IMG/VR virus record: IMGVR_UViG_3300048573_000141 | Coordinates: 1-33,476 of that record | DNA: 33,476 nucleotides | Reading direction: 5' to 3' (one strand) | From: a virus | In this document: piece by piece, positions 7,480 to 14,753 of the stretch | Position numbering within the stretch: the stretch's first letter is position 1 | Layout of the letters: the number at the start of each line of letters is the position of its first letter | Position numbers and translations under genes: made by a program | The notes under the pieces: generated by a model | Databases searched by the model: none | Told to the model about the DNA's origin: nothing | Seen by the model: the letters and a program-made list of their open reading frames with translations, nothing else

Positions 7480-7671
7480 CTAGCAGCACATAGAGCGGTC
7501 TTCACCGAACTTTGCCATGGTATGTAAGTCGTCATTTATGGGAGACCAGTAGCCACCTGTTTTCAGTAGCGACCCTCTACGCTTATCCAAAAAATCTTCA
7601 AATTTTTTAGGGTCTTGTAGTGTCATAGCGTTGTTCACACTATCTAGTAGATCAAAGTAGGCTGCTGTCAT
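7480..7671 (-). CDS. hypothetical protein (63 aa)
   Basis: No family is recognised. The ATG at 7671 follows the upstream stop by one base and has AGGGGTGTAAA as ribosome site; a longer frame starting at 7710 would lie inside the upstream gene. The protein is short, helical at the N-terminus (TAAYFDLLDSVNNAM) and ends in two cysteines (SMCC). Confidence 0.65.
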   Translation of the reverse strand: MTAAYFDLLDSVNNAMTLQDPKKFEDFLDKRRGSLLKTGGYWSPINDDLHTMAKFGEDRSMCC

Positions 7672-7672
7672 T

Positions 7673-8398
7673 TTACACCCCTGCTTTCGCAGGGTCGTCT
7701 GTCCAGCCATGGGCTAGACCAACTACTCTATAGGCGTTGACACCAACAATTGTACTTAAATCTCTTGCGTGCATTGACCGACCTAGACTGTCAGTCACCC
7801 GGTACTCGATAACCAAGCCCTCACAAACAGGTGGTTGCTTCCTATCTTGAACGGCTGTCCATTTTTCTGTATTAATAAGACGCAGAAGTTTAGGGTCTAT
7901 GTGTTTAACTCTGAACCCATCAAATACAACTACATACTTCATCGCGGTAGCCCAACCAGAGATAACACCACAATCGGTCAACGTACCAATCGGTGCTTGT
8001 TCCCAATTAAGCAGCTTTATCGCAGGCTTGAGATTATCAGGGTGTAGGTTGGTTTTGCTGATTATGTGGGTTGAGCCAACATGCCACTGATTGTACGTAG
8101 TCGGAACTACCTCAAATTGACCGTGGCCTACAGCTATCCGCAAATCATAGTATCCCCGCTCGACAGCCTTACTTGCTTTGTGTGCTTCCCATTGTTCCCA
8201 TATCGCGTAATGGGGGTGCTTTATAGCTGGCTCATAGAGATACACGCTCTTGCAGCTAAATGCAGGGGCGTCTACTTGTATGCCGTTGAAATACCAGTTC
8301 CAATAACCAGCTTCACGTTCGCCGCTGGTATATTGCCGCAAGTATTCTGTCGCTAAGATGATGTGTGATTGCAGTGGTTTCTTTAACGTATCAATCAT
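7673..8398 (-). CDS. hypothetical protein with moron-like context (241 aa)
   Basis: No family is recognised. The protein is tryptophan- and histidine-rich in its first half (AGYWNWYFNG, KHPHYAIWEQWEAHK) and looks soluble, with no signal or membrane segment. The ribosome site (AAAGGTAAACC) is strong. Its base composition is richer in GC than the surrounding genes (31 of 60 bases at 8161-8220) and a TATAAT element lies in the 103-base gap before it, so it could be an independently expressed, recently gained gene. Confidence 0.75.
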   Translation of the reverse strand: MIDTLKKPLQSHIILATEYLRQYTSGEREAGYWNWYFNGIQVDAPAFSCKSVYLYEPAIKHPHYAIWEQWEAHKASKAVERGYYDLRIAVGHGQFEVVPTTYNQWHVGSTHIISKTNLHPDNLKPAIKLLNWEQAPIGTLTDCGVISGWATAMKYVVVFDGFRVKHIDPKLLRLINTEKWTAVQDRKQPPVCEGLVIEYRVTDSLGRSMHARDLSTIVGVNAYRVVGLAHGWTDDPAKAGV

Positions 8399-8475
8399 GG
8401 TTTACCTTTCGTATAAAGTTGAATAAATGTTTTCAGCATGTTTTACTACATCTGTGTTTGTGTGTTGTGACAGTA

Positions 8476-8503
8476 ATTATACATCAAGATTTCTTTAAAT
8501 CTT
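8476..8503 (-). promoter_or_regulatory. candidate promoter with small hairpin before 7673-8398
   Basis: A perfect TATAAT (8481-8476 on the minus strand) lies in the 103-base gap 8399-8501. No good -35 hexamer stands 16-18 bases upstream, so this is weaker than the promoters at 4984 and 23240. Just upstream a perfect 7-bp AT-rich inverted repeat (AAGATTT-N4-AAATCTT, 8486-8503) overlaps the stop of the preceding gene and could be an operator or a weak hairpin. The remaining leader of about 70 bases shows nothing else recognisable. Confidence 0.35.
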
Positions 8504-8867
8504 ATCCGTTCATTGCCTCGTTAAAATCAAAGCTAGCGTTTGCTCTTTTTATAGCAAATTGTTTATCGTTTGTAAGACAATACTTGTTCACATGAGCAGC
8601 CAAAGACCATTCGTAAAAATCGGCAACATACACCATGTCCACGAACCCTTGGTCTGTTTTCACCATATAGTTGTCACCTACTTTAATCAGCTTATATCCT
8701 TTAGGTAAACCGTCATTTTGTTTTTGTTGCTGTGTGCAAGGTTTTTGTTTTTCTTTGCTCCAGTAGCGAAGCAATACTAGGATTGGGTAGCACATTGCTA
8801 GGAAGCAACCCACCAACAAAAGAACTAAAGCAAGCCCGAAAAAGACTGTTATCGAAAAATTACCCAT
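8502..8867 (-). CDS. small membrane protein (121 aa)
   Basis: The N-terminus is a long hydrophobic stretch (about residues 5-33, including FFGLALVLLLVGCFLAM) that forms one or two membrane segments, followed by a positive region (RYWSKEKQKP) and a soluble C-terminal domain of about 80 residues. This predicts an inner-membrane anchor with the tail in the cytoplasm. The ATG at 8867 was chosen because AAGGAG lies seven bases before it; two ATGs further upstream would overlap that site or the terminator. It is the first gene after the terminator at 8896-8937. Function unknown. Confidence 0.7.
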   Translation of the reverse strand: MGNFSITVFFGLALVLLLVGCFLAMCYPILVLLRYWSKEKQKPCTQQQKQNDGLPKGYKLIKVGDNYMVKTDQGFVDMVYVADFYEWSLAAHVNKYCLTNDKQFAIKRANASFDFNEAMNG

Positions 8868-8895
8868 GAACATACTCCTTACTAGAACAAACAAC

Positions 8896-8937
8896 AAAAA
8901 AAAAAAAGAACCTAGAGGATTTCTCCAGTAGGTTCTT
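8896..8937 (-). terminator. strong Rho-independent terminator ending the replication block
   Basis: On the minus strand a 9-bp stem (8929-8937 with 8906-8914), a short internal loop and three more pairs are followed by a run of twelve T. It lies 20 bases after the stop of the metallophosphoesterase gene at 8958 and separates the replication block from the small genes to the left. Confidence 0.92.
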
Positions 8938-8957
8938 ATTGTATCACAGTTTCGTGC

Positions 8958-9905
8958 TTATTTATATTTTTTATTAAGATAACCAAGCGACACAGGCATT
9001 AGATCAAAAGCACCATCTTTTACTTCGTGAAGCATTAGCACACCCCTCCAGTGCTTGTTTCCTTGAGAACTCATGTAGTCTTCGTTATGCTCATAGAAAC
9101 TGCCACAAATCAGAGACGTTAACGGTTGACCATCTGCACGATACGCAGTAGCGATCTGCAATCCCTGTTGGTGTCCTGCAATACAACTCATGTGCTTTTT
9201 AGCTAGTTGTGCTGATGCTGTAGCAGCAGGTCTACCTGCCAGTCCTGTGGTGAAGTAATGCGAGAAAGCAATACCATCTACTACGATAACATCAAGGAAA
9301 GGCACTGTCTTCCAACCAAACTCTTCATAACCTAAATCTTCCAACGATAGAACTCCATCTAACTTCGGATCATCGTTTACTGCTCTGTTGATTCTGTGCT
9401 CGTGGTTACCGTATAGCATGATCATTTCAGGGTTGTACTCTGGATTGATGCAGTTATAGTTCCATAGGGGTTCTAGAAGACTAAGCATCGCTTCTCTAGC
9501 TGCTGCTACATCCAGTCTGTACCTACGACCTTCAAAAGTCTTCTTGCCTACGTCATACGAACTCAGACTAGGCATATCTGCGAAATCACCTAGACAGATA
9601 ATCTTATCAGGTTGTTTCTCCACGATGTACTGTCCAAGTTTGTTCAAGAAAGAAAAATCGTGTCCGTGTTTGGCTTGTACATCTGGTATCACCAGAATCT
9701 TACTACCAGAGCGTGTTGTGTTGACCAGAGGTTTTGTAGTTTTCTTTGATTTTTTCCAACTGGAGTAACCTTCGTATCCTGCGTTCGCTAGTGTGTAGTT
9801 CACACCAGACTTAGACAACCCTAGCTCTTTCGCAATCTTTCTACCAGATAACCCATAGTCACAAAGCTGTCGAATACGCTTTTTTAGTTCGTTTGTGTAT
9901 TGCAT
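8958..9905 (-). CDS. calcineurin-like metallophosphoesterase with N-terminal HTH
   Basis: Residues 5-42 look like a resolvase/homeodomain-type helix-turn-helix (IRQLCDYGLSGRKIAKELGL). Residues 70-310 form a two-metal phosphoesterase: DVQAKHGH (Asp75, His80/82), LGDFAD (Asp107), YGNHEHR (Asn167, His168), SHYF (His216) and AGHQQG (His245). The family hydrolyses phosphomono- or diesters; substrate here is unknown, but a DNA- or RNA-binding module points to a nucleic-acid substrate. The ribosome site (AAAGGAAAAA) fits the ATG at 9905. It is the last gene before a strong terminator. Confidence 0.88.
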   Translation of the reverse strand: MQYTNELKKRIRQLCDYGLSGRKIAKELGLSKSGVNYTLANAGYEGYSSWKKSKKTTKPLVNTTRSGSKILVIPDVQAKHGHDFSFLNKLGQYIVEKQPDKIICLGDFADMPSLSSYDVGKKTFEGRRYRLDVAAAREAMLSLLEPLWNYNCINPEYNPEMIMLYGNHEHRINRAVNDDPKLDGVLSLEDLGYEEFGWKTVPFLDVIVVDGIAFSHYFTTGLAGRPAATASAQLAKKHMSCIAGHQQGLQIATAYRADGQPLTSLICGSFYEHNEDYMSSQGNKHWRGVLMLHEVKDGAFDLMPVSLGYLNKKYK

Positions 9906-9913
9906 TTTTTCCT

Positions 9914-10306
9914 TTAGTAAGTTTTACCACCAACTCCGCTTCGAGCACTGGCTTTGTGATCTGCACGTTCTACGTTGTACTGTAGTTTTTCATCCAATGC
10001 GCCAGCTAAATCTAAGTCATATGCTCCAGCTAAATCAAATATACGAATCACTGCATCAGCTAGCTCTACTTCTCGTGCTGAGCGATGCGGTAAGTGATCA
10101 TCGTTGGATGCTTTCCGATCTCCTTCCATAGCTTCACTGATTTCACTGTGAATCAAGCATAGCTTGTTGGAGAAGCAATACAGGTTGTCACGAGGGTCGT
10201 TGTCTGGTGTTCCCCACCAACCACCCGTAGAAGCAGCAGTATGGCAAACATGCTGTATATGGTTTACACTTTCTCGAAGGAGAGTATTTACGTTAAATGT
10301 TTTCAT
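9914..10306 (-). CDS. MazG-like nucleotide pyrophosphohydrolase
   Basis: The helical core carries the metal-binding pattern of all-alpha NTP pyrophosphatases: SEISE (Glu55, Glu58) and ELAD (Glu81, Asp84), within KLCLIHSEISEAMEGDRK and EVELADAVIRIFDLAG. Phage relatives share the DDHLPHR segment between the two motifs. Such enzymes convert (d)NTPs to monophosphates, either to clean up pools or alter host signalling. ATG at 10306 is used; a GTG one codon upstream is possible. It overlaps the upstream stop by one base, so coupling is likely. Substrate is not visible from sequence. Confidence 0.85.
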   Translation of the reverse strand: MKTFNVNTLLRESVNHIQHVCHTAASTGGWWGTPDNDPRDNLYCFSNKLCLIHSEISEAMEGDRKASNDDHLPHRSAREVELADAVIRIFDLAGAYDLDLAGALDEKLQYNVERADHKASARSGVGGKTY

Positions 10307-10554
10307 CACAAACTAAGAGTATCACTTGAAGAAAACGTTTGTCCAAACCAATCATCAGTAAGAACCTCATCATTGAGTCTAATACTGTTTTCGTTTAATA
10401 GAAAACCATTGCCTTTTAGGAAATAAACAAACTCCTGAATCGCAGGAATCCAACTTTCTGCTGTGAACGTAGTTGTGCGCAGATTACCCTCGCAGTCTGT
10501 TCTGGCAAACGTCCATGTGTTAGCACCACTAACTTCTTCGTTGTCGTTAAACAT
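10306..10554 (-). CDS. hypothetical protein (82 aa)
   Basis: No family is recognised. The protein is acidic, with a beta-like N-terminal half (NTWTFARTDCEGNLRTTTF) and a helix (WIPAIQEFVYFLKG) before a serine-rich end. The ribosome site (AAAAGGAGTAAAT) is strong. Stop overlaps the start of the MazG-like gene by one base. Confidence 0.7.
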   Translation of the reverse strand: MFNDNEEVSGANTWTFARTDCEGNLRTTTFTAESWIPAIQEFVYFLKGNGFLLNENSIRLNDEVLTDDWFGQTFSSSDTLSL

Positions 10555-10556
10555 AT

Positions 10557-11054
10557 TTACTCCTTTTGTTTTTCAATAATTAATTTTAATTCAGGGTAAC
10601 CAAACTGCCTAGACAGTATTGCTTTCTTGAACATGTTTTTCCTAGCTAAACCGTTCGGTTGCTTGTCGTAACCTAGGTTAGTTAAAACGTCATCTTTTTG
10701 CTTTTCTTTCAGGGTGTTGAACTTCGTCTGTATCTTTTTTATCCAACCCGAATGGTGTGGATTATGAGAATAATCTTTTTCTAAGTAATCAGCAAGATTT
10801 CTAAGAACCTCAGGCAAGGGTTTATCACACACCCATTTAATACATCTTTTGTAGGCATTGAAAACCAATCCCTCAAAAGCATTAGACTGTCTGTGCAACG
10901 CCGCCCTGATGTGTTGTGACTCGTGACTATGATCACAAACCGCTTCAGAGTCTGATATGAGTATCTTCAAAATCGGGTCAATTCCATTTTGTAATCTCAG
11001 TAGTCTTTGTTTCTCGTGTGCAATCTCCTTCGATGTGTACAAATCTTTTGTCAA
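10557..11054 (-). CDS. endonuclease VII-like / His-Me finger nuclease
   Basis: Residues 39-64 hold VCDHSHESQHIRAALHRQSNAFEG, matching the D-H-x-H...IRxxLHRxxNxxEG pattern of recombination endonuclease VII-like phage nucleases that resolve branched DNA. The following LRNLADYLEK helix is also typical. The zinc-binding CxxC pairs of T4 endonuclease VII are absent. The start is TTG at 11054, with GGGGAG nine bases upstream inside the previous gene's end; no ATG exists early enough to keep the motif in context. It sits with exonuclease, SSB, helicase and polymerase. A free-standing homing role cannot be excluded. Confidence 0.75.
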   Translation of the reverse strand: MTKDLYTSKEIAHEKQRLLRLQNGIDPILKILISDSEAVCDHSHESQHIRAALHRQSNAFEGLVFNAYKRCIKWVCDKPLPEVLRNLADYLEKDYSHNPHHSGWIKKIQTKFNTLKEKQKDDVLTNLGYDKQPNGLARKNMFKKAILSRQFGYPELKLIIEKQKE

Positions 11055-11057
11055 GTA

Positions 11058-11306
11058 TCAATTCTCCCCGTAGTAATGAACATCAAGGTAATCCACCTCG
11101 CTTTCAAGATGAAGTATCCTCAATGCAGCTTCTTCTAATAGCTCTGATAATCTATCAGTTTCCCCGCGTTGTAAAGATTTTCTAGTTGTACTACTTTTAC
11201 GTATCTCTGCACGTTTTTTCAAGCGGTACACAAGCGATTGATCTTCGTACAATAGGTCAGATTCATCGAGTATTTGCTCTAGGCTTATCACTGATCTTCG
11301 TTCCAT
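11058..11306 (-). CDS. hypothetical helical protein (82 aa)
   Basis: No family is recognised. The sequence is highly charged and mostly helical, with a heptad-like end (RLSELLEEAALRILHLESEV) and a tail HYYGEN, so a coiled-coil or dimeric small protein is likely. The ATG at 11306 follows GTGAAAAACA, a weak ribosome site; translation may be coupled to the 24-codon frame 11288-11362 that ends inside it. Confidence 0.65.
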   Translation of the reverse strand: MERRSVISLEQILDESDLLYEDQSLVYRLKKRAEIRKSSTTRKSLQRGETDRLSELLEEAALRILHLESEVDYLDVHYYGEN

Positions 11307-11362
11307 TGTTTTTCACAAGTCAAACAGGTTGTCTTTTCTTTGATTTGCTTAACAGATTTCAT
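11288..11362 (-). CDS. candidate microprotein with a CxxC pair (24 aa)
   Basis: The ATG at 11362 overlaps the exonuclease stop as ATGA and is preceded by GGAGTAGAAAT, a good ribosome site. The frame encodes a basic peptide containing TTCLTCEK and stops 19 bases inside the next gene. It may be a real small protein or only a coupling device that carries ribosomes to the weak start at 11306. Confidence 0.4.
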   Translation of the reverse strand: MKSVKQIKEKTTCLTCEKQWNEDQ

Positions 11363-12333
11363 ATTTCTACTCCATATTTGTTGAATAAATCAAAACAATC
11401 AAGTTTATCATCACTGCTTCGCATCATTCTTGCGCATCTGTAATACAACCGTATCATTGTCTCCCAGTCTGCTTGTTGCTTATTACCAAACCAATCAGTG
11501 TACTCGAATTTCTCTGGGTAAAACTTCTTGAATTGCGATACTACTGCTTGCAGGACTTCGGTTTCTGTTTGACAATCTTTCAACAACTTATAAGCAGACT
11601 TAGCACCGAACTTTACACTACTAGCTTCATAGGCACAGTAAGTATCAACAGGATCGGAACAAACCCACTGGTAAGCTAGGAACTTCAACCCAAGACCTTT
11701 TACTGCATCTTTTTCTAAACGCAACTCCCCCAGTTCTGGTACTTTCTCGTATTCAAACTTATCGTCGTCGTAGAGCAAAGTAACACCGTCAAGTTGGTAC
11801 TGGTCTTTTTCATAGAAATACATCACAGCTTCTTTACCTGCGCGAACAGCGTTGTACGCAGCTATACTACAAGCATCATCTACCTCGTAACCAAAAGCTT
11901 TCTTTGCGCTGTACTTTTTCTGTAAGTACTCTTTTGCTTCTACTAAGTGAACAGGTCGAATACCTTTTCTATTGCCTTTATACTCAGACGGTAATGTTAG
12001 TTTTTTTCTGAAGTTGTCCTCTTCCCCTGCAAATATTACAACCTCGGATGGTTTTACTTCTTCAACAACACGGTTGATGTGGTTCTTGATAGTATTGAGA
12101 ACATAAGCAAGAGGTTCAGGTTTCTGTACATCAGAAACTTCGTAGTCTTCAGTTATAGTTTTAGATTTTTCAAGCATGTACTGCTTGAATGCAGTCCTGT
12201 GTTTGAATGACTTCTCAATACCAGTAGGTGAGTGTCTTACTAGCACAGATCGCTCTTCACCAGCGGCACTACACCTAAAAGCAATTGAATCACCATCTAG
12301 TATCAGTACACGGTCAGTCACGACTTTGTTCAA
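11359..12333 (-). CDS. 5'-3' exonuclease, T7 gp6/FEN-like
   Basis: The protein begins VLILDGDSIAFR (Asp13, Asp15 as metal ligands), has SEYKGNRKG as the basic helical-clamp part, FGYEVDDACSIAA as a further acidic site and a late SDPVDTYCAYEA plus AKSAYKLLKD like the DNA-binding region of T7 exonuclease relatives. It removes RNA primers or degrades DNA from 5' ends. The longest frame starts with TTG at 12333; GTG at 12321 is an equal candidate, since neither has a clear ribosome site and both overlap the upstream gene. At 324 residues it is close to T7 gp6. Confidence 0.85.
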   Translation of the reverse strand: MNKVVTDRVLILDGDSIAFRCSAAGEERSVLVRHSPTGIEKSFKHRTAFKQYMLEKSKTITEDYEVSDVQKPEPLAYVLNTIKNHINRVVEEVKPSEVVIFAGEEDNFRKKLTLPSEYKGNRKGIRPVHLVEAKEYLQKKYSAKKAFGYEVDDACSIAAYNAVRAGKEAVMYFYEKDQYQLDGVTLLYDDDKFEYEKVPELGELRLEKDAVKGLGLKFLAYQWVCSDPVDTYCAYEASSVKFGAKSAYKLLKDCQTETEVLQAVVSQFKKFYPEKFEYTDWFGNKQQADWETMIRLYYRCARMMRSSDDKLDCFDLFNKYGVEI

Positions 12334-12535
12334 TCAGTAGTTGTGTAGTTGCTGCTTTTTCTTCTAGAGCATCTACCTTGTCTGCAACAACAGCTTTTGC
12401 TACAGCAGATACGATTGCAGAATCACCACCAGCTTCTTTGATTGCTGTTTTGATTGCTTTTTCTTGTTCTGTAAACTCTTGCATATTCGTGTAAAGCAAC
12501 ACGAGTTCTGCGATAAAATTCTTCATGTTTTGCAT
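12314..12535 (-). CDS. hypothetical alpha-helical protein (73 aa)
   Basis: No family is recognised. Nearly the whole chain is predicted helical and alanine/glutamate-rich (EFTEQEKAIKTAIKEAGG, AKAVVADKVDALEEKAA), so it may form a coiled coil. It follows the SPFH lipoprotein gene by one base and overlaps the exonuclease start by about 20 bases. A second ATG three codons in is also possible. It could be a small partner of either neighbour; this is inference from position. Confidence 0.65.
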   Translation of the reverse strand: MQNMKNFIAELVLLYTNMQEFTEQEKAIKTAIKEAGGDSAIVSAVAKAVVADKVDALEEKAATTQLLIEQSRD

Positions 12536-12536
12536 T

Positions 12537-13331
12537 TTATTTTCCCATCATCAACGAGTTAAAGTTAGAAGGTACAACAATAGTTTGAACTTTTCCGTTC
12601 TTGATACCTTCGCTAATGTTTAAAGCAGCCTGAGCCTGCATGAACGCGATACTACTGCCTGAGTTGTTAGACAAAGCAGCCATTCGACGAGATTCTGCCT
12701 CTGCGGTCTTTACTTCGATTTCTTTTTGTTTCAACTCATTCTTCGACCGCACGAGTTCGTTTGAGCTTGCCACCACAATATCTGCTGGTGTTATGTTCCT
12801 CACAAGTACTTGACTGATTGTAACCGATGCAGCCAACCCTTCTGCTAACAAATTACGGGTGATCTCATCTTTCACAAAACCTTCGATCAATACACGATTG
12901 TCTGCCATATCTAGTGCCTCGTATTGCCGTGCTGCTTTGTATAGAGCGTTTCTGGTATTTTGAACAATATAGTTATACATTAGATAGGTGTCACCTTTAT
13001 CGGTAACATGGAAACTTCGGTTCTTTGTCGAATAAAGCTCTGATACTTGTTGTGGATTGATGTTGTAGACAACAAGTAAATCTAAATCCTTCATCGTACT
13101 GTTGTCTTTTGCAACAGGTGTCATGTTATCAATAGACACACTCACATCTTTCACTGGAAACGTGAGAACGTCTCCTATTAGTGTTTGGTAAATGTTACCT
13201 GCTGATAACTCTCCTTGCTGAACTTGTTTGAAGAAGTCCACGCGAACACCAACTTCACCAGTTTCGATACGAGTGCATCCTGAGAAAAATAGACTAAGTG
13301 CAAGTAGCAACGCTGTTAAAAACTGTTTCAT
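12537..13331 (-). CDS. SPFH/prohibitin-like domain lipoprotein
   Basis: The start was set to ATG 13331 because AAAAGGAATAAA precedes it; an upstream TTG would add ten residues. The N-terminus is a lipoprotein signal: KQ, a hydrophobic run and FSGC, with Cys19 as the lipidated residue and Thr after it, which in enterobacteria favours the outer membrane. The rest is an SPFH (band 7) domain: GEVGVRVDFF, TMKDLDLLVVYNINP, IVQNTRNALYKAAR, DEITRNLLAEGL, then a long charged helix (KNELKQKEIEVKTAEAESRR) and IVVPSNFNSLM at the end, as in prohibitin/HflC relatives. These form ring-like membrane scaffolds. Such a gene inside a phage replication block is unusual. Confidence 0.85.
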   Translation of the reverse strand: MKQFLTALLLALSLFFSGCTRIETGEVGVRVDFFKQVQQGELSAGNIYQTLIGDVLTFPVKDVSVSIDNMTPVAKDNSTMKDLDLLVVYNINPQQVSELYSTKNRSFHVTDKGDTYLMYNYIVQNTRNALYKAARQYEALDMADNRVLIEGFVKDEITRNLLAEGLAASVTISQVLVRNITPADIVVASSNELVRSKNELKQKEIEVKTAEAESRRMAALSNNSGSSIAFMQAQAALNISEGIKNGKVQTIVVPSNFNSLMMGK

Positions 13332-13357
13332 TTTATTCCTTTTCTTCGGGTTTTGTT

Positions 13358-13693
13358 TCAAATAACTACTTCTGAGTGTTTGTATTCAATAGAATCAACA
13401 TAATAATAGGTTTTGTCATGTCTGTTATATTCTGGTGTTGCGACACACAAGAAGTTTTTACCGTTTACGGAATACTCGCAAAGATACTCGTCCAGACCAC
13501 GGTTATACGAGCCTTTGCAATCGTTGTTTGCAAGGTCTTCTAGCAAACCTTCTACTCTGTGTTCGGCTTCTTTCTGATCAGAATACGTGTTGTATTCCCT
13601 CGACAATTTGAGTGCTCGTTTGGTTTCTTGCAAAGATTCAACATCTTTCTTTAGTTTTGCAATTTCGTTGTTGATTTCGGCTAGTGTTTTCAT
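13358..13693 (-). CDS. hypothetical protein with N-terminal coiled coil (111 aa)
   Basis: Residues 1-35 form a clear coiled coil (EINNEIAKLKKDVESLQETK). The C-terminal half is beta-like and tyrosine-rich (YNRGLDEYLCEYSVNGKN, HDKTYYYVDSIEYKH). No family is recognised. The ATG overlaps the stop of 13690-13866 as ATGA, and the gene is followed by the SPFH lipoprotein gene, so the three may act together. Confidence 0.7.
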   Translation of the reverse strand: MKTLAEINNEIAKLKKDVESLQETKRALKLSREYNTYSDQKEAEHRVEGLLEDLANNDCKGSYNRGLDEYLCEYSVNGKNFLCVATPEYNRHDKTYYYVDSIEYKHSEVVI

Positions 13694-13866
13694 GATTTTC
13701 GATACGTCCTTGTGTTAGTCATTAAACTGCTTGTTGCTACTGCAACTAACCACAGCAACCCTCCCCAGCACAAAAGCAAAGGGAGGATTACCACGGCTAG
13801 TGTAAACAACAAAGCAAGAAGAGGAATTAAACACAGTAAAATTCCAAATGCTTTGATTAGTTTCAT
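13690..13866 (-). CDS. small hydrophobic membrane protein (58 aa)
   Basis: The frame starts at ATG 13866, nine bases after the SSB stop, and overlaps the next start as ATGA. It encodes MKLIKAFGILLCLIPLLALL, then a second hydrophobic run with VVILPLLLCWGGLLWLV, and a basic tail (TNTRTYRKS), so two membrane helices are expected. The ribosome site is weak (AACCAACAACT). The near-perfect packing between two genes supports it as real. It sits beside an SPFH lipoprotein, whose relatives often pair with small membrane proteins. Confidence 0.65.
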   Translation of the reverse strand: MKLIKAFGILLCLIPLLALLFTLAVVILPLLLCWGGLLWLVAVATSSLMTNTRTYRKS

Positions 13867-13875
13867 AGTTGTTGG

Positions 13876-14511
13876 TTAGAACGGAGCATCGTCGTCCATA
13901 TCAGCAAAACCTGTGTCGGGTTTCTTAGGAGCGGGTTTCTTTGGTTCAACAACAGTTTTCTTAGCTTCTGGTTTTACAGAAGGTTTAGCTGTGTTCTTCA
14001 CAGCAGGTGAAACCAAGCCAAACTCACTACCCAACACTGTATTAGTTTCCACATACTCTACCAGATCGGTCACTAGAATGTTTTTCAAGCGTGCTACTGC
14101 ACCAAGTTTTGCATCATAGTGGTCAACTGAAATCTCACCAATTGAACCATTGCCGACTAAAACAGAGCTTGTTACATCCTTGTATTCACCGTCTTCAGAC
14201 ATAATGACCTTAGGTTGGTAAATATCTGGTACAGGGTTACCATTGGCAAGAAGAGTATTCTTGCGTAACGTGACGATGAACTGCTTTCGCTCATTGGGGA
14301 ACGGTGCAGGTATTTTATAGGTAGCCTCAAAGTCCTCGGTTTTGATTCGTTTAGCTGGTTGCTTGTTATACAACTCTTCCCACAAGTCTGCTGTGTCTTC
14401 GTCGACAACAATACTCGCTTTCCACTCAAGCCCTTTTTCTTGTTCGTAGCATTTTACTGGTTTTTGTAGTGATACATACAACAAAGTACCCTTTAGTTTA
14501 TCAATAGCCAT
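13876..14511 (-). CDS. single-stranded DNA-binding protein (T7 gp2.5-like architecture)
   Basis: The 211-residue protein has an N-terminal OB-like domain (KLKGTLLYVSLQKPVKCYEQ, later FIVTLRKNTLLANG, GEISVDHYDAKLGAVARLKNILV), a flexible lysine/proline linker (PSVKPEAKKTVVEPKKP) and an acidic tail ending DMDDDDAPF-like with a final Phe. That tail is the hallmark of phage and bacterial SSBs that dock polymerase and helicase. The start has a ribosome site AAAAAGGATTGAACA. It lies just downstream of the tRNA genes and upstream of the exonuclease. Confidence 0.85.
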   Translation of the reverse strand: MAIDKLKGTLLYVSLQKPVKCYEQEKGLEWKASIVVDEDTADLWEELYNKQPAKRIKTEDFEATYKIPAPFPNERKQFIVTLRKNTLLANGNPVPDIYQPKVIMSEDGEYKDVTSSVLVGNGSIGEISVDHYDAKLGAVARLKNILVTDLVEYVETNTVLGSEFGLVSPAVKNTAKPSVKPEAKKTVVEPKKPAPKKPDTGFADMDDDAPF

Positions 14512-14581
14512 TGTTCAATCCTTTTTGAATAAACGCAATACGCGCGTTTTATGTTTTCCGTTAAAAGCAACGGACAGCTTT

Positions 14582-14658
14582 TGGTAGGATGCACAGGACT
14601 TGAACCTGCACCGTATGAATTATGAGTTCACCGTACTAACCAATTATACTAACATCCC
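14582..14658 (-). tRNA. tRNA with CAT anticodon (Met or Ile-CAT)
   Basis: The minus strand folds into a 77-nt cloverleaf: acceptor GGGATGT/GCATCCT, D-arm GTAT/GTAC, anticodon stem GTGAA/TTCAT around loop CTCATAA, T-arm GCAGG-TTCAAGT-CCTGT, discriminator A and an encoded CCA. The anticodon CAT would read AUG, or AUA if the host converts C34 to lysidine; sequence alone does not settle which. Confidence 0.93.
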
Positions 14659-14662
14659 GTGT

Positions 14663-14739
14663 TGGTACATCCAGAGGGGATCGAACCCCCGACCCACAGC
14701 TTAGAAGGCTGTTGCTCTATCCGACTGAGCTATGGACAT
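14663..14739 (-). tRNA. tRNA-Arg (TCT anticodon)
   Basis: The minus strand folds into a 77-nt cloverleaf: acceptor ATGTCCA/TGGATGT (two wobble pairs), D-arm GCTC/GAGC, anticodon stem ACAGC/GCTGT around CTTCTAA, T-loop TTCGATC, discriminator A and encoded CCA. It reads AGA/AGG arginine codons, which are rare in many enteric hosts. It lies four bases from the second tRNA, so both are probably cut from one transcript. Confidence 0.95.
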
Positions 14740-14753
14740 GTTTTTGTTTGTTT

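Noticed and set aside
10557-11054. Endonuclease VII-like gene as a homing endonuclease
   Set aside because: It lies in a tight operon with coupled starts and shows no intron or gene disruption nearby; branch-resolving nuclease fits better, though not proven.
14512-14581. Two short inverted repeats after the tRNAs as a terminator
   Set aside because: Stems of about six pairs (TCCGTT/AACGGA and AAACGC/GCGTTT) are not followed by a T-run; at most they help tRNA 3' processing.
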